DNA of 64,000 nt from Lachnospiraceae bacterium. Lineage in GTDB: Bacteria; Bacillota; Clostridia; Lachnospirales; Lachnospiraceae. The number at the start of each line of letters is the position of its first letter. Positions within the stretch are counted from its first letter, which is position 1. Shown here piece after piece: positions 38,660 to 48,126 of the stretch. The notes below the pieces were generated by a model that was not told where the DNA came from, did no database searches, and saw nothing but the letters and a program-made list of their open reading frames with translations. The stretch lies in contig CAJTCE010000014.1 in assembly GCA_910574745.1 (NCBI GenBank), forward strand, positions 18,844 to 82,843, given 5' to 3'. The translations under genes were made by a program, and so were the position numbers.

Positions 38660-39106
38660 CTATGCCAAAAATTTGTCCACATTCATTGCACATTCTTTTC
38701 TCGGTATGTAAGTCTCCTTTGAAAGCCCGGGAACCAGTTCTTTTAATCCTTCCTCCGGAGAAGCTATAACTTTCAGCTTATCCTTTCGCGCAAGACGCTT
38801 TATCCTGTATTCCAGCTTTGCCGCCGACGAATAGGAAACCGCCTCCCACACCATCATAATCTCCAGAATCTGACGGCTTCTTGTATACTTTGCACCTTTC
38901 CCTGTCTTATGATAATGCTCTCCCATCCTCTTTTTCAAATTCTTCGTGATTCCCGTATACAGGGAACCATCCTGACATTTCACTATGTAGATAAATGCCC
39001 TCTGTTCTTTTTTATCAATATTCCCATCCGGCTTATCCGTTTTCTCCTCCGGTTTGCCGGTATTCTTATCCAACATATTTTCCATCATCACATCATTTTC
39101 TGTCAC
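38660..39106 (-). CDS. GIY-YIG domain protein (UPF0213/YhbQ-like)
   Basis: The C-terminal part is a single GIY-YIG nuclease domain (YIVKCQDGSLYTGITKNLKKR and GAKYTRSR). The N-terminal 35 residues are a polar Lys/Asp-rich extension not found in the short family members. The start is uncertain: a GTG at 39106 lacks a good ribosome site, and nearby ATGs would remove part of the extension. It follows the small hypothetical gene by 12 bp. The biological role of stand-alone proteins of this type is poorly known. Confidence 0.8.
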   Translation of the reverse strand: MTENDVMMENMLDKNTGKPEEKTDKPDGNIDKKEQRAFIYIVKCQDGSLYTGITKNLKKRMGEHYHKTGKGAKYTRSRQILEIMMVWEAVSYSSAAKLEYRIKRLARKDKLKVIASPEEGLKELVPGLSKETYIPRKECAMNVDKFLA

Positions 39107-39118
39107 ATAGTTTTCATT

Positions 39119-39514
39119 TTACTTAAGGCTTCCGAAAAACTTGTTCTCATAATCCGTTCCCGTATCGTGCTGCATCCTCTTTACATACTCCTCCGGTTCC
39201 TTTGCCATTTTCAAAAAGGTATCAAAAGCCGAAAGCACCATTTTTGCCTCATTATTTTTCATATCGTAATTATCCCGGTCCATCCTTGACTTAAACCCGT
39301 CCATCTGCCAGATGAGCACATCCACCACCTGATACCCCTCAATCCTTACTTCTCCCAAAAACTCCTTTTTTACCAGATAATAAACATACTCCTTATAAAT
39401 ATCGTCCCTCTCTGACAACTCCTTCCAGAACTCCTCAAAAAAACCTTCCGAAAAGCCGTTATCCAGACATGCCTTCTTTGTAAAATTACGAACCTCTTCC
39501 CTTGTAATGCGCAT
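39119..39514 (-). CDS. Hypothetical protein, 131 residues
   Basis: A soluble, charged helical protein of 131 residues with no recognised domain. GGGGGAG precedes the ATG at 39514; an earlier in-frame codon at 39541 has no ribosome site. It is followed at 12 bp by the GIY-YIG gene, suggesting cotranscription. No catalytic motif, signal peptide or membrane segment is visible. Confidence 0.68.
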   Translation of the reverse strand: MRITREEVRNFTKKACLDNGFSEGFFEEFWKELSERDDIYKEYVYYLVKKEFLGEVRIEGYQVVDVLIWQMDGFKSRMDRDNYDMKNNEAKMVLSAFDTFLKMAKEPEEYVKRMQHDTGTDYENKFFGSLK

Positions 39515-39636
39515 CTTACTCCCCCCTATCAACAAACACACGCCTATTTAAATCATTCTACCACAGTCCCGCCACAAAAACATTACATTTTTGACAAGCA
39601 GTAACCCTATATTTTTAAACCGAGGCGGCCTCCCAT

Positions 39637-40752
39637 CTACCTAAGCCTCTTATACTCCCCCACAGTATACCCCGTATATCTCTTAAACTGCCTGCAAAAA
39701 TAAGAGGAATACTGATACCCCACCTTCTCTGCCAGCTCATTCACATTATCCGTTCCCTGCTCAATCAGCTCAACCGCCTTTTTCATCCTGACCTCAGTCA
39801 GATATTCCACAAAGATCTTATCCAAATGCTGCTTAAACAAGTGGCTAAGATAACTTGCATTGATCTTCACATGGGCGGCTGCCGTTTCCAAGGAAATATC
39901 CTCCCCGTAATGGTTTCCGATATAAGACATTACCTTATTCAAATGCTGGCTGTCCGTCACATCTCCCTCTCCCTTTTGACCCTCTTCCGATTCCCCCAAA
40001 GCGGAATAATAGGTTTTGGGAAGCTGCTCATAAATATCGGTAATCAGGCATCCCGCCTTAATCTCCGGCTTCACGCCGAAAGCGGCCATAGAAATATCGT
40101 TTAAAACCCCCGGAAGGTCTGCGGACAACTGCCCGTATATAAACTCATCCATAACATCATCTGAATATATCAGCATGGGAAGCACATTTCCCTCCGCCGG
40201 ACAAAGGGTAAAATCACAGATCAGGGAAAGCCTTTTTGGCAGCTCCTCCCGGAATTTTTGAAATCCCTTGGATACAAATAATTCCTCATACCGTTCCTTT
40301 GGAAAAATAAGCGACAAAATAAAGCCGCTGGCAAAATTCCTGCCGCTGCTTTCTTCCTTTTTATCCCCTATATTCTGTTTTTGCAACTTCCGGAAAATTT
40401 CATCCAGCCGTTCCTTTAACTCCGCCTTCTTCACGGGCTTTAGTAAATAAGCGTCCACATGCAGATGCAGTGCATCCTGGGCATAGGCAAACCTGCCGTA
40501 AGCGGTTTTGACTATCACATAACCGCCATAGCCCTGATCTCTTAAAAGCTTCAAAGCCTTCAAGCCGTTAAGCCCCGGCATTTCTATATCCAGAATTAAA
40601 ATATCCGGCTGCTCCTTAAGGGCATTCTCCACCACCTGGGTGCCGTTTTTCGCATCAGGCAGTATTACCGCCTCCGGATAATTCCTCTCTAAAAAAATCC
40701 TCATGGACTTTAATTCCAGTTCTTCATCATCTGCTATCAATATTTTATACAT
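39637..40752 (-). CDS. YesN-type response regulator with AraC domain
   Basis: A 371-residue regulator. The receiver domain (1-120) has ADDE and phosphoacceptor Asp55 in ILDIEMPG, with LLKPV as the conserved Lys. A shorter-than-usual middle region leads to a C-terminal AraC helix-turn-helix pair (about 272-371; TAAAHVKINASYLSHLFKQH). It overlaps the histidine kinase gene by 16 bp and closes the FAD-oxidoreductase/ABC/two-component run. Likely target is the operon's own promoter region. Confidence 0.93.
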   Translation of the reverse strand: MYKILIADDEELELKSMRIFLERNYPEAVILPDAKNGTQVVENALKEQPDILILDIEMPGLNGLKALKLLRDQGYGGYVIVKTAYGRFAYAQDALHLHVDAYLLKPVKKAELKERLDEIFRKLQKQNIGDKKEESSGRNFASGFILSLIFPKERYEELFVSKGFQKFREELPKRLSLICDFTLCPAEGNVLPMLIYSDDVMDEFIYGQLSADLPGVLNDISMAAFGVKPEIKAGCLITDIYEQLPKTYYSALGESEEGQKGEGDVTDSQHLNKVMSYIGNHYGEDISLETAAAHVKINASYLSHLFKQHLDKIFVEYLTEVRMKKAVELIEQGTDNVNELAEKVGYQYSSYFCRQFKRYTGYTVGEYKRLR

Positions 40753-42251
40753 AGGTTTTCCTCATAAGGGATTGTTACAGTTATGGCTGTTCCCCCGTTT
40801 ATTTCCGACACAATTGTCACATCAAACCCGTCTTTAAAAAACGCCCGCATTCTGTCAATGACGTTTTTCAGTCCGATGCTGTCTGAATGGATTCCCTGTA
40901 CGTCCGTCCCTTCAATATAACCGGAAATCGCAGAAAGCTTTTCCTCCTCTATTCCTCTGCCGTTATCCCTGATACAAATCCCGATGCTCTTCCCCTCACA
41001 GCTTACTGAAATTTCCACTCTTCCTTCTCCCTGACAGCATCCTAAACCATGTATAATGCTGTTTTCTATAATAGGCTGAAGGGTCAGCGCCGGTATTTTT
41101 CCCTTATCCGCCTTTTCGTCATAACAAAGGGAAAAGTCAATTCTGTCTCCGAAACGTATTTTTTGAATATAGATATAATCCTTTACATTTTTGATTTCCT
41201 CCGCCATGGTGGACACATGATGAATGTCCTTCAGATTATATCTGAAATAATCCGATACCGCTTCTATCATCTGCTCCGTCTGGGGAGCCTCCTCAAGATA
41301 CGCCATCTGTGCTATGCTGTTTAAGGTATTGAACATAAAATGGGGATTGATCCTCGCCTGCAGCGCCTTCATTTCGCTTTCCTGCAGCAGCTTTTCCATT
41401 TTAATATGCTCAAAATGCTGTTGTTTTAGTTGAAGTTCCAGCTTCATGTTAATTTCCATCTGGCCTACCTGTTCCTCAATTCGAAGAAGCATGGCATCAA
41501 AGGTGTCTGCCAGATTTTTCACTTCATCCCTGCCCCATTCCACTTGTCCCGGTTCATCCGCCCGGTAATTGGCCGCTTTATAAGCCAAGGCGGACAAAGG
41601 ACTTAACACGCCTCTTGAAAACCAGAAAAGCATAACGGCTACCCCGCCGAACATAACCAGAATTACAAAGACGCAGATTCCTGCAATGAAGGATTTTTCT
41701 CTCTCCAGCACTTCTTTTTCTTCTTCGGAAAACTGCTCCACGGCGCGGTAGACGTAATCATAATATTTGTCAATAAGCGATGCGGTATAAGCCGTTTTTT
41801 CATACCCCGCCGTTCTCTCCTCCCGGTTCTGGGACGCAAACAGCAGCAGGCCCTCCTCTGTCTGCCCGGAAAAGGTATCTATCATATTGTTCAAATCATC
41901 AATTTCTCTTATGTAAGCATCCTCAAATATATCGCTTTTCAATGCGGCGCTATCCGACACCAGCTCCTTAAGCCCCACACAAATCGCTTCTTTATCTTCT
42001 TCCTTACCCGAAACCAGATAATATTTATACGCTTGTGCCACTTCATTGACACTGATTTTCAAATCATAGACACGGTTATTCATATCCAGGAGGGTTTCCA
42101 TTTTGTGCTGCATATAATTCATCATGCCAAACAGCAGCCCGCTGGTCAAAAGAAGCACCGCCACAATGACCAGCAGACACAGTGAAAATTTTTCCTTCAA
42201 GGTAGATTGTCTAATTTTACCAGGTTTCATTCCATTTTTCCCATACAACAT
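40737..42251 (-). CDS. YesM-type sensor histidine kinase
   Basis: A kinase of about 504 residues. TM1 is at 24-44, an extracytoplasmic helical sensor at 45-187, TM2 at 188-210, HAMP at 210-262, and the His_kinase domain has ARINPHFMFNTLNS with the phospho-His at 304; the ATPase domain has RDNGRGI. The start is uncertain: the ATG at 42251 lacks a clear ribosome site and an ATG at 42230 is also possible. It is 41 bp after the ABC ATPase and overlaps the response regulator. Confidence 0.92.
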   Translation of the reverse strand: MLYGKNGMKPGKIRQSTLKEKFSLCLLVIVAVLLLTSGLLFGMMNYMQHKMETLLDMNNRVYDLKISVNEVAQAYKYYLVSGKEEDKEAICVGLKELVSDSAALKSDIFEDAYIREIDDLNNMIDTFSGQTEEGLLLFASQNREERTAGYEKTAYTASLIDKYYDYVYRAVEQFSEEEKEVLEREKSFIAGICVFVILVMFGGVAVMLFWFSRGVLSPLSALAYKAANYRADEPGQVEWGRDEVKNLADTFDAMLLRIEEQVGQMEINMKLELQLKQQHFEHIKMEKLLQESEMKALQARINPHFMFNTLNSIAQMAYLEEAPQTEQMIEAVSDYFRYNLKDIHHVSTMAEEIKNVKDYIYIQKIRFGDRIDFSLCYDEKADKGKIPALTLQPIIENSIIHGLGCCQGEGRVEISVSCEGKSIGICIRDNGRGIEEEKLSAISGYIEGTDVQGIHSDSIGLKNVIDRMRAFFKDGFDVTIVSEINGGTAITVTIPYEENLCIKY

Positions 42252-42292
42252 TTATACTGCTCTGTTTAATGATACCCTGCTCCGCATTCCGT

Positions 42293-43810
42293 TTACATTG
42301 CCATTCCGGTTGCCAGCTCCATAACCTTTTCCTGAGTGGCTTCTTTGCCCGGGATTTCTCCTGCGACCTTTCCTCCCGAAAGCACTACGATACGGTCCGA
42401 CATGGATATCAGCTCCGGAAGCTCGGAAGAAATCATAATGATTGCCATTCCCTGTCTTGCAAGATCCACCATGATTTTATAAATCTCATACTTGGTTCCT
42501 ACATCAATTCCTCTGGTAGGTTCGTCTAAAATCAGCACCTTGGGATTCGTCATCAACCATTTGCTGAGGACTACCTTCTGCTGGTTGCCTCCCGATAAAG
42601 TGTTTAAATGAACGTCCATATCCGGAGCTTTGACCTTGAGTTCTTCGAAATACCGTAAGGCCGCTTTTTTCTCTTTTAGGGCTTTTATCATACCATATTC
42701 GGTAATAGCTTTCAACGACGCTAAGGTAATGTTCTGTTCGATGGACATGCCTCCTACGAAGCCGTCCACCTTACGATCCTCGGTTACCAGGGCAATGCCT
42801 TTTCTAATTGCTTCTTCGGGATTTCTGATGCATACTTTCTGTCCCTGCATGTAAATATTTCCGCTTTGCTTTTCTATAATACCGAAGATGGCGTTTACCA
42901 GTTCGCTCCTTCCGGCACCCACCAGACCGCCGATTCCCAAAATCTCTCCCTGGCGCACCTGAAAGCTCACGTCCTCCACGATTTTTTTCCGGGCATTCTG
43001 GGGATGAGGCACACTGAAATTTTCAATACGCATAATCTCATCCTTTATGGGCACTTCCTCCTTGGGATAGAGATTATCCATCTTTCTGCCCACCATTTCC
43101 GAAATGATCAGGCCCTGGTCAAACTCGCTTCTTTCATGGCTGTTTATAACGCATCCGTCCCTCATAACAACGATCCGATCCGAATATGCAAATACTTCAT
43201 CCAGCTTATGGGAAATCAGCACACAGGTATAGCCCTTTTCTTTTAACTGAAGCATGATTTCAAAAAGCCGTTTGGATTCCGTTTCCGTAAGAGAAGCCGT
43301 GGGCTCATCCAGAATTAAAATCTGGGGATTACTGGAAAGAGCCCTGGCTATGGAAATTAGCTGCTGCTTACTGGCGCTTAAATTTCGCAGGATTTCAGTG
43401 GCGTCAACATCCAGCTGTACCATTTCCAAATAGGATTCCGCCGCCTTATGAAGTTTATTCCACTGAATGTTTTTTCCAAACTGCCCCCATCTGCCCAGAA
43501 ACAGGTTTTCCGCCACATTCAAATCCAAATGCATGTTTAGCTCCTGATAGATCATGGCAATTCCGGCTTCTTCCGATTGCCTTGTATTTTTGAACTGTAC
43601 TTTTTTTCCGTTGATCTCTATTTCGCCCTGATAGCTGTCGCAGGCGTAGGAGCCGCTGAGTATTTTCATTAATGTACTTTTTCCGGCTCCGTTTTCTCCT
43701 ACGATAGACAGAATTTCGCCTTTATATGCCTCTAAACACACGTCGTTCAGGGCCTTTACGCCGGGAAAGGCTTTGGTAATATGTTTCATTTTGAGCACTG
43801 TTTCTGCCAT
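42293..43810 (-). CDS. Sugar ABC transporter ATP-binding protein
   Basis: A 505-residue tandem ATPase of the RbsA/MglA class. Domain 1 has Walker [10 protein letters not shown] and LILDEPTAS; domain 2 has a degenerate P-loop typical of the class (GLVGAGRSE), signature LSGGNQQK and LILDEPTRGIDVG. AAGGAG stands 9 nt before the ATG at 43810; an upstream in-frame codon at 43840 is rejected. It lies 16 bp after the permease gene. The single-ATPase, single-permease layout fits monosaccharide import. Confidence 0.95.
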   Translation of the reverse strand: MAETVLKMKHITKAFPGVKALNDVCLEAYKGEILSIVGENGAGKSTLMKILSGSYACDSYQGEIEINGKKVQFKNTRQSEEAGIAMIYQELNMHLDLNVAENLFLGRWGQFGKNIQWNKLHKAAESYLEMVQLDVDATEILRNLSASKQQLISIARALSSNPQILILDEPTASLTETESKRLFEIMLQLKEKGYTCVLISHKLDEVFAYSDRIVVMRDGCVINSHERSEFDQGLIISEMVGRKMDNLYPKEEVPIKDEIMRIENFSVPHPQNARKKIVEDVSFQVRQGEILGIGGLVGAGRSELVNAIFGIIEKQSGNIYMQGQKVCIRNPEEAIRKGIALVTEDRKVDGFVGGMSIEQNITLASLKAITEYGMIKALKEKKAALRYFEELKVKAPDMDVHLNTLSGGNQQKVVLSKWLMTNPKVLILDEPTRGIDVGTKYEIYKIMVDLARQGMAIIMISSELPELISMSDRIVVLSGGKVAGEIPGKEATQEKVMELATGMAM

Positions 43811-43826
43811 TTTACCGGTCTCCTTC

Positions 43827-44774
43827 CTATCTGGCGGCAATTTTCTTCAGCCTGAAGGTATCCATTCCCACAGCCGCTACCATAATGACGCCGATGGTTA
43901 TTTTCTGCCAATATACAGATACATGTAAGAGCACCATGGCATTGGAGATGGTCTCCATCAAAGCACAGCCTAAAATTGTTCCTATTACCGAACCATAACC
44001 ACCGTACATGCTGGTACCGCCGATAATAACCGCCGCAACTGCCGTCATTTCCCAGCCTTCTCCCGCGTTGGGCTGTGCGGAGCTTAATCTTGCCGCCATA
44101 ATGATTCCTACAAAGCCCGCTAAAAGAGATACCAGCACATGGGAGCTGAATAAAATCTTCTTTACATTAATGCCCGATACCCTGGATGCTTCCCTGTTTC
44201 CGCCTACAGCCATAAGACTTCTGCCGTAGGGCGTTTTCTTAATGACAAAGTGGCCGATTATTACAATAAAGAGGGCGATGAATACCGAATAAGGAATACT
44301 CCAAAGGGTGCCCTGTCCTATGGCTTTAAAGCCGTCGGGCAGAGGGTAATAAGGTTCTCCTTTTGTCAGCACATTAACAATTCCTCTGGCTACATACATG
44401 GTGCCCAAAGTAGCAATAAGGGCCGGAATCTGACAATTGACAATCAGAACCGCATTGACGATTCCCACAACTGCCGCCGCTAAAAGTCCCATAATAATGG
44501 ACAGCCAGACGGGCCAGTCGTTGACAAGACACAATCCGCAGATAGCCCCGCCTAATCCCATTACGGAGCCGATGGACATATCAAGGCTTGCTCCTAAAAG
44601 CACATATGTAACGCCCACGCTTACAATCAGCAGAAAGGAAATGCTTCTTGCCAGATCGATCAGATTGGATGAGGAAAAGAATACCGGATTGATGATTCCC
44701 GTCACAATGCACAGCAATGCAAGAGGCCCCACCTTTATCAGGCTGTTCACATTCAACTTCTTTTTCAAGGTCAC
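43827..44774 (-). CDS. Sugar ABC transporter permease (RbsC family)
   Basis: A 315-residue membrane protein with about eight to ten hydrophobic segments and the family loop GGTSMYGGYGSVIGTILG. It would form the homodimeric channel for the ATPase and binding protein on either side. The start is either GTG at 44774 or the TTG at 44768; the AGGTG sequence suits the latter slightly better. The binding-protein gene ends 25 bp upstream. Confidence 0.94.
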   Translation of the reverse strand: MTLKKKLNVNSLIKVGPLALLCIVTGIINPVFFSSSNLIDLARSISFLLIVSVGVTYVLLGASLDMSIGSVMGLGGAICGLCLVNDWPVWLSIIMGLLAAAVVGIVNAVLIVNCQIPALIATLGTMYVARGIVNVLTKGEPYYPLPDGFKAIGQGTLWSIPYSVFIALFIVIIGHFVIKKTPYGRSLMAVGGNREASRVSGINVKKILFSSHVLVSLLAGFVGIIMAARLSSAQPNAGEGWEMTAVAAVIIGGTSMYGGYGSVIGTILGCALMETISNAMVLLHVSVYWQKITIGVIMVAAVGMDTFRLKKIAAR

Positions 44775-44799
44775 ACCTGCTTTCTTCTGTTTTCACGCA

Positions 44800-45852
44800 T
44801 TATTCCGCATCCTCTTTATACGTTTCCACATTGTCTTTTGTTACAAGAGTAACGCCGGAGTCAATGACGGTTTCCCCGATTTCTTCCCCGTTATTGATTC
44901 TGGTCAGTATTTCGATTGCCTTGCGGCCCATGAAATCAGGCTTCTGCACAATGGTTCCCCATACGACGCCGGAGCGGATATAGTCAAGGCATTCCGCCGT
45001 ATCGTCAAAGCCGATAACCGTTATGGCGCCGGATAAGCCCTGTTCCTCCAAAACCTTTCCTGCCGCAACCGCACCCGTTCCTTCACTTCCGAAAATGGCA
45101 TTCATCTCGGGATAAGCCTTCAGCATATCCTGTGCCTTCTGGGTTCCTGTCAGCATATCGGAGTTGCAGGCTTCCACAGTAAGGATTTCCATACCCGCCT
45201 CATTTGCAATGGCGTCTTCAAAGCCTTTAATACGGTCGTTGTCTGTTTCCTGTCCTACCGTACCTCTGATAATACCGATTTTTGCATTTCCGCCTGTGGC
45301 TTCAATCATAGCGGTTCCCGCTTCAAAGCCTGCATCATAGTTGGAGGTGCCCACATAAGCAGCCCTTGTGCTGTCAGGAGCGTCCGTATCCACCAAAACC
45401 ACCGGGATACCTGCAGCCGTCGCCCGGTCAATAGCAGGTCCGATTGCCGCCGGAGACAATGCCATGGTCACAATTCCGTCAGCCTGGGCAGCAATGGCGG
45501 TATCGATGTATTTTACCATGACGTCCACATCCACCTTGGTATCCCCTAAAACATTTACATTGACGCCCTGCTCGTCTGCGCCGCTCTGGATTCCGTTTTC
45601 CACGGCGATCCAATATTCATGACTTACCAGAGGAGAGACGAATGTGAAGTTATAGCTTTCGCCGTCTCCCTTGGAAGTTTCTTCCTGCTCCGTTTCGATT
45701 TCTCCCTCTTCCGGTTCTGCCGGAGTCTCCTGGTTAGCACTTGCTTCCTCCCCATTGGAAGCCGCAGGTTCCTGTACTTTATCTCCACAGCCGCATAAAA
45801 GCGCCGCGCTCATACACATTGATAATAGAATCGCTAAAGTTTTTTTCATCAT
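44800..45852 (-). CDS. Sugar-binding lipoprotein (RbsB-like)
   Basis: A 350-residue lipoprotein with lipobox LCGC (Cys22), a Glu-rich linker to about residue 65, and a type I periplasmic-binding fold with SHEYWIAVENGIQSGADEQG, VVLVDTDAPDS and VIGFDDTAECLDY, a ribose/galactose-binding pattern. AGGAGG precedes the ATG. A 122-bp gap separates it from the FAD oxidoreductase and may hold a promoter. The ligand is unknown; the oxidoreductase next to it suggests a sugar or polyol. Confidence 0.93.
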   Translation of the reverse strand: MMKKTLAILLSMCMSAALLCGCGDKVQEPAASNGEEASANQETPAEPEEGEIETEQEETSKGDGESYNFTFVSPLVSHEYWIAVENGIQSGADEQGVNVNVLGDTKVDVDVMVKYIDTAIAAQADGIVTMALSPAAIGPAIDRATAAGIPVVLVDTDAPDSTRAAYVGTSNYDAGFEAGTAMIEATGGNAKIGIIRGTVGQETDNDRIKGFEDAIANEAGMEILTVEACNSDMLTGTQKAQDMLKAYPEMNAIFGSEGTGAVAAGKVLEEQGLSGAITVIGFDDTAECLDYIRSGVVWGTIVQKPDFMGRKAIEILTRINNGEEIGETVIDSGVTLVTKDNVETYKEDAE

Positions 45853-45974
45853 AATCTTTGTTCCTCCTTGCCAGTTTCCTATGTACCCATGGCAAAATAT
45901 TTTATTATTTCCATGAAGTACCGAATCTGCTATTTTCTTTGTCTGTTATCATCAGTGTTGTCATTTTCATTGTT

Positions 45975-47333
45975 CTAAAGAGTTTTAATATGAATATATC
46001 TTGGCTCCGGTTTTTCCGGCTCCGCTTCTCCCAGATAAACCCCTTGTTTTCTTAAAGCATCCTGAAGCTTATCTATGGAGAGTTTCCGCAGTTCCACATT
46101 TTCCTTAATGCTCAATGCTGCAGCCGCTCCTGCCGCTTCTCCCGTTCCGTAGCAAGTACTCATAACCGCAATACCCTCATGGGCAATACATCTTCCTGCC
46201 GCAATAATATTTTCTACGCCCATAGGCAGAAGCGCTCTATAGGGAATGCTGTATGCATGTCCGGGAATCAGCCAGTACAACTCACATCCTCCTCCGTCGG
46301 GATTGTGAATATCCACGCCGTAAGCATTCATGGAAATCACATCATCGAACATTTTATAATTTAGAATGTCATCAGTTGTCACTTTGTATTCGGCCACAAT
46401 CCTGCGGGACACCATCATACCCATCATATTGGCGATTTTGGTCAGCCTGATATTTTCGGTTCCCTTGTAATTTTTGTGCAGCCAGTCCATAACCTCCAAA
46501 ATCTGACGTCTGCAGGCAATTTCTCCTTTTGTAAGATCCTCTGCCGAGCAGGGATTAATGCCTGTGACGCGGGTCATTTCCGCACGGAATTCGTCATCCT
46601 TCATCAAAGGGAACAGATTAACGGCACCGTATGCCAATTCCTCATCTACCTTCCATGTAACCGTATCCGGCGCCGCCCCGTCAAAGCAGAACATGGTAGA
46701 AACCGGGCTTTTTACTTCCACGCCGTCTTTTTCTCCCACACCGGTTTCAAAAGGCGCTCCCGTATAGGCAATCACATCTCCGTCGCCGGTACAGTCCACA
46801 ATCCTTTTTGCAAAAATTGCCTGCCTTCCTGATTTATTTTCAATAATAACGCCTTTTGCCTCTTTTCCATCCATGATCGCCGAAGTAATATAGGTATGGA
46901 ACAAGACCTTTACACCGTATTTTTCCATAAGTCTGTCCGCTGCAATTTTGTACAGCTCCGGGTCAAAGGGGCAGATTGCCGTATCCGGCTCGTGGCGGTT
47001 AACTGCAAAATACGGTTTTTTCTCCGCCATATCCAAAGGCTTGATACAGCCGCCCATTTCCTCTAAAAGATTGGTAAACTCTTCCCATACGCCCTTAATA
47101 ACCTGTCTGCCTCCCGTATAAGCCGACATGGACATAAAGGAAGTTACAAGACCTATAGTCCCCTGTCCTCCCAGACAGTTAAAACGCTCAATGAGCATTA
47201 CCTCCGCCCCGTTTTTTGCCGCGCTGACTGCCGCCGCAATTCCCGAAGGTCCGCCGCCGCATACGAGTACGTCTACTTCATAGCTGACGGGCAGCTCCTT
47301 CCCGGGCTCTACATATTTTTTATTAGTCTGCAT
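45975..47333 (-). CDS. FAD-dependent oxidoreductase (FAD_oxidored family)
   Basis: A 452-residue flavoprotein. The dinucleotide-binding motif CGGGPSGIAAAVSAAKNGAEVMLIE is at about 24-49 (read in two halves, GGGPSG and then the Glu at the end of strand 2). GGQGT follows as in this family, and a C-terminal IAAGRCIAHEG motif contacts FAD. It has no signal peptide. GGGAGGG precedes the ATG. It opens the ABC/two-component operon, suggesting it oxidises the imported compound or a product of it. Substrate not known. Confidence 0.88.
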   Translation of the reverse strand: MQTNKKYVEPGKELPVSYEVDVLVCGGGPSGIAAAVSAAKNGAEVMLIERFNCLGGQGTIGLVTSFMSMSAYTGGRQVIKGVWEEFTNLLEEMGGCIKPLDMAEKKPYFAVNRHEPDTAICPFDPELYKIAADRLMEKYGVKVLFHTYITSAIMDGKEAKGVIIENKSGRQAIFAKRIVDCTGDGDVIAYTGAPFETGVGEKDGVEVKSPVSTMFCFDGAAPDTVTWKVDEELAYGAVNLFPLMKDDEFRAEMTRVTGINPCSAEDLTKGEIACRRQILEVMDWLHKNYKGTENIRLTKIANMMGMMVSRRIVAEYKVTTDDILNYKMFDDVISMNAYGVDIHNPDGGGCELYWLIPGHAYSIPYRALLPMGVENIIAAGRCIAHEGIAVMSTCYGTGEAAGAAAALSIKENVELRKLSIDKLQDALRKQGVYLGEAEPEKPEPRYIHIKTL

Positions 47334-47396
47334 ATAAATGCCCTCCCTTTCTATCTAAAATAGCGGGAAATTCATGAATTTCGGTTTGATGATTTT

Positions 47397-47425
47397 ATTT
47401 TAAATGAGAGGGTATCTGCCAACAA
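47397..47425 (-). promoter_or_regulatory. Sigma-A promoter of the FAD oxidoreductase/ABC operon
   Basis: TTGTTG, 17 bp, TAAAAT on the minus strand, 64 bp upstream of the oxidoreductase start. Confidence 0.55.
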
Positions 47426-47473
47426 TAAAACATTTTTCGGTTTTTGATGGATTTTGTAGAATTGAAATGATAC

Positions 47474-47505
47474 TTTTTTGTGATTTGTATATTTTTTTGT
47501 GATTT
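47474..47505. promoter_or_regulatory. 13-bp direct repeat upstream of the operon promoter
   Basis: TTTTTTGTGATTT occurs at 47474-47486 and 47493-47505 (19-bp period), about 50 bp upstream of the -35 box. Tandem direct repeats are the usual form of AraC-type binding sites, so it could be the target of the operon's own response regulator. Confidence 0.45.
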
Positions 47506-47520
47506 AAGAAGTGTTAAGAG

Positions 47521-47805
47521 TCAGAGAGGGCTTTGGGAGGGGTGTATTTTATTTCTTCCCCATTCTTTCCATTGCTCTGTCTGGGTGTGGTATTCATATT
47601 CTTTAAAGGGTTCCCGTAAATAGTATATTATTACGCCGCAGCCGCACATGGCACAAAAGGTTTCGTCCTCTGAAATAGCTGCCATCCAGGCGTCTCCATA
47701 GAAATCTCCAATTTGAATCCTTCTGTGATTTTTCTTAATTTCCAATATAACGCTTTCATATTCTTTGTAGATGATGTAGTGTTGGGTTTCTGTTAATTTG
47801 TTCAT
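47521..47805 (-). CDS. Small hypothetical protein, candidate immunity gene
   Basis: A 94-residue soluble protein with MCGCGVIIYYL in the middle, not recognised as a known family. GGAGG precedes the ATG at 47805. It is the last gene of the AT-rich array of small unrelated genes on the minus strand, which is why an immunity role is suspected. Nothing in its sequence shows the partner toxin. Confidence 0.6.
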   Translation of the reverse strand: MNKLTETQHYIIYKEYESVILEIKKNHRRIQIGDFYGDAWMAAISEDETFCAMCGCGVIIYYLREPFKEYEYHTQTEQWKEWGRNKIHPSQSPL

Positions 47806-47846
47806 TTTGCCTCCATATGGAAATTTTTCCTCTTTAAATAAACTCC

Positions 47847-48086
47847 TTATTTTTCCAGACGATATATCATAACCGGAGTCCCTTTTTCCCCTTCAAAAAC
47901 ATATATTCTTTTACAAACAGGGCATCTCCATACATCATACTTGGGCGCCGGTATCAACCATGGTTGAATACTGTCACAATCACAGATTTCATCCCATTCC
48001 CTGTCTGTATATACTCTTAATTGAATATCATTGGGTGCCTCGTGATTGCTTAAATATGCTCCACATGTACATGTCATTCTCGCCAT
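47847..48086 (-). CDS. Small zinc-ribbon-like protein, candidate immunity gene
   Basis: A 79-residue protein with paired cysteines CTCG, CDCD and CPVC that probably bind zinc. AAGGGAG lies before the ATG at 48086. A decayed copy of its middle part (CDCDS-I-PW) lies at 52288-52329, showing that it belongs to a duplicated family within this array. Function unknown. Confidence 0.62.
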   Translation of the reverse strand: MARMTCTCGAYLSNHEAPNDIQLRVYTDREWDEICDCDSIQPWLIPAPKYDVWRCPVCKRIYVFEGEKGTPVMIYRLEK

Positions 48087-48126
48087 TATTTCATCTCCCT
48101 TATTAAATGGAAAATAACATCGTATC

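Noticed and set aside
47474..47505. CRISPR-like repeats
   Set aside because: Only two AT-rich 13-mers with a 6-bp gap; no array, leader or cas genes anywhere in the window.
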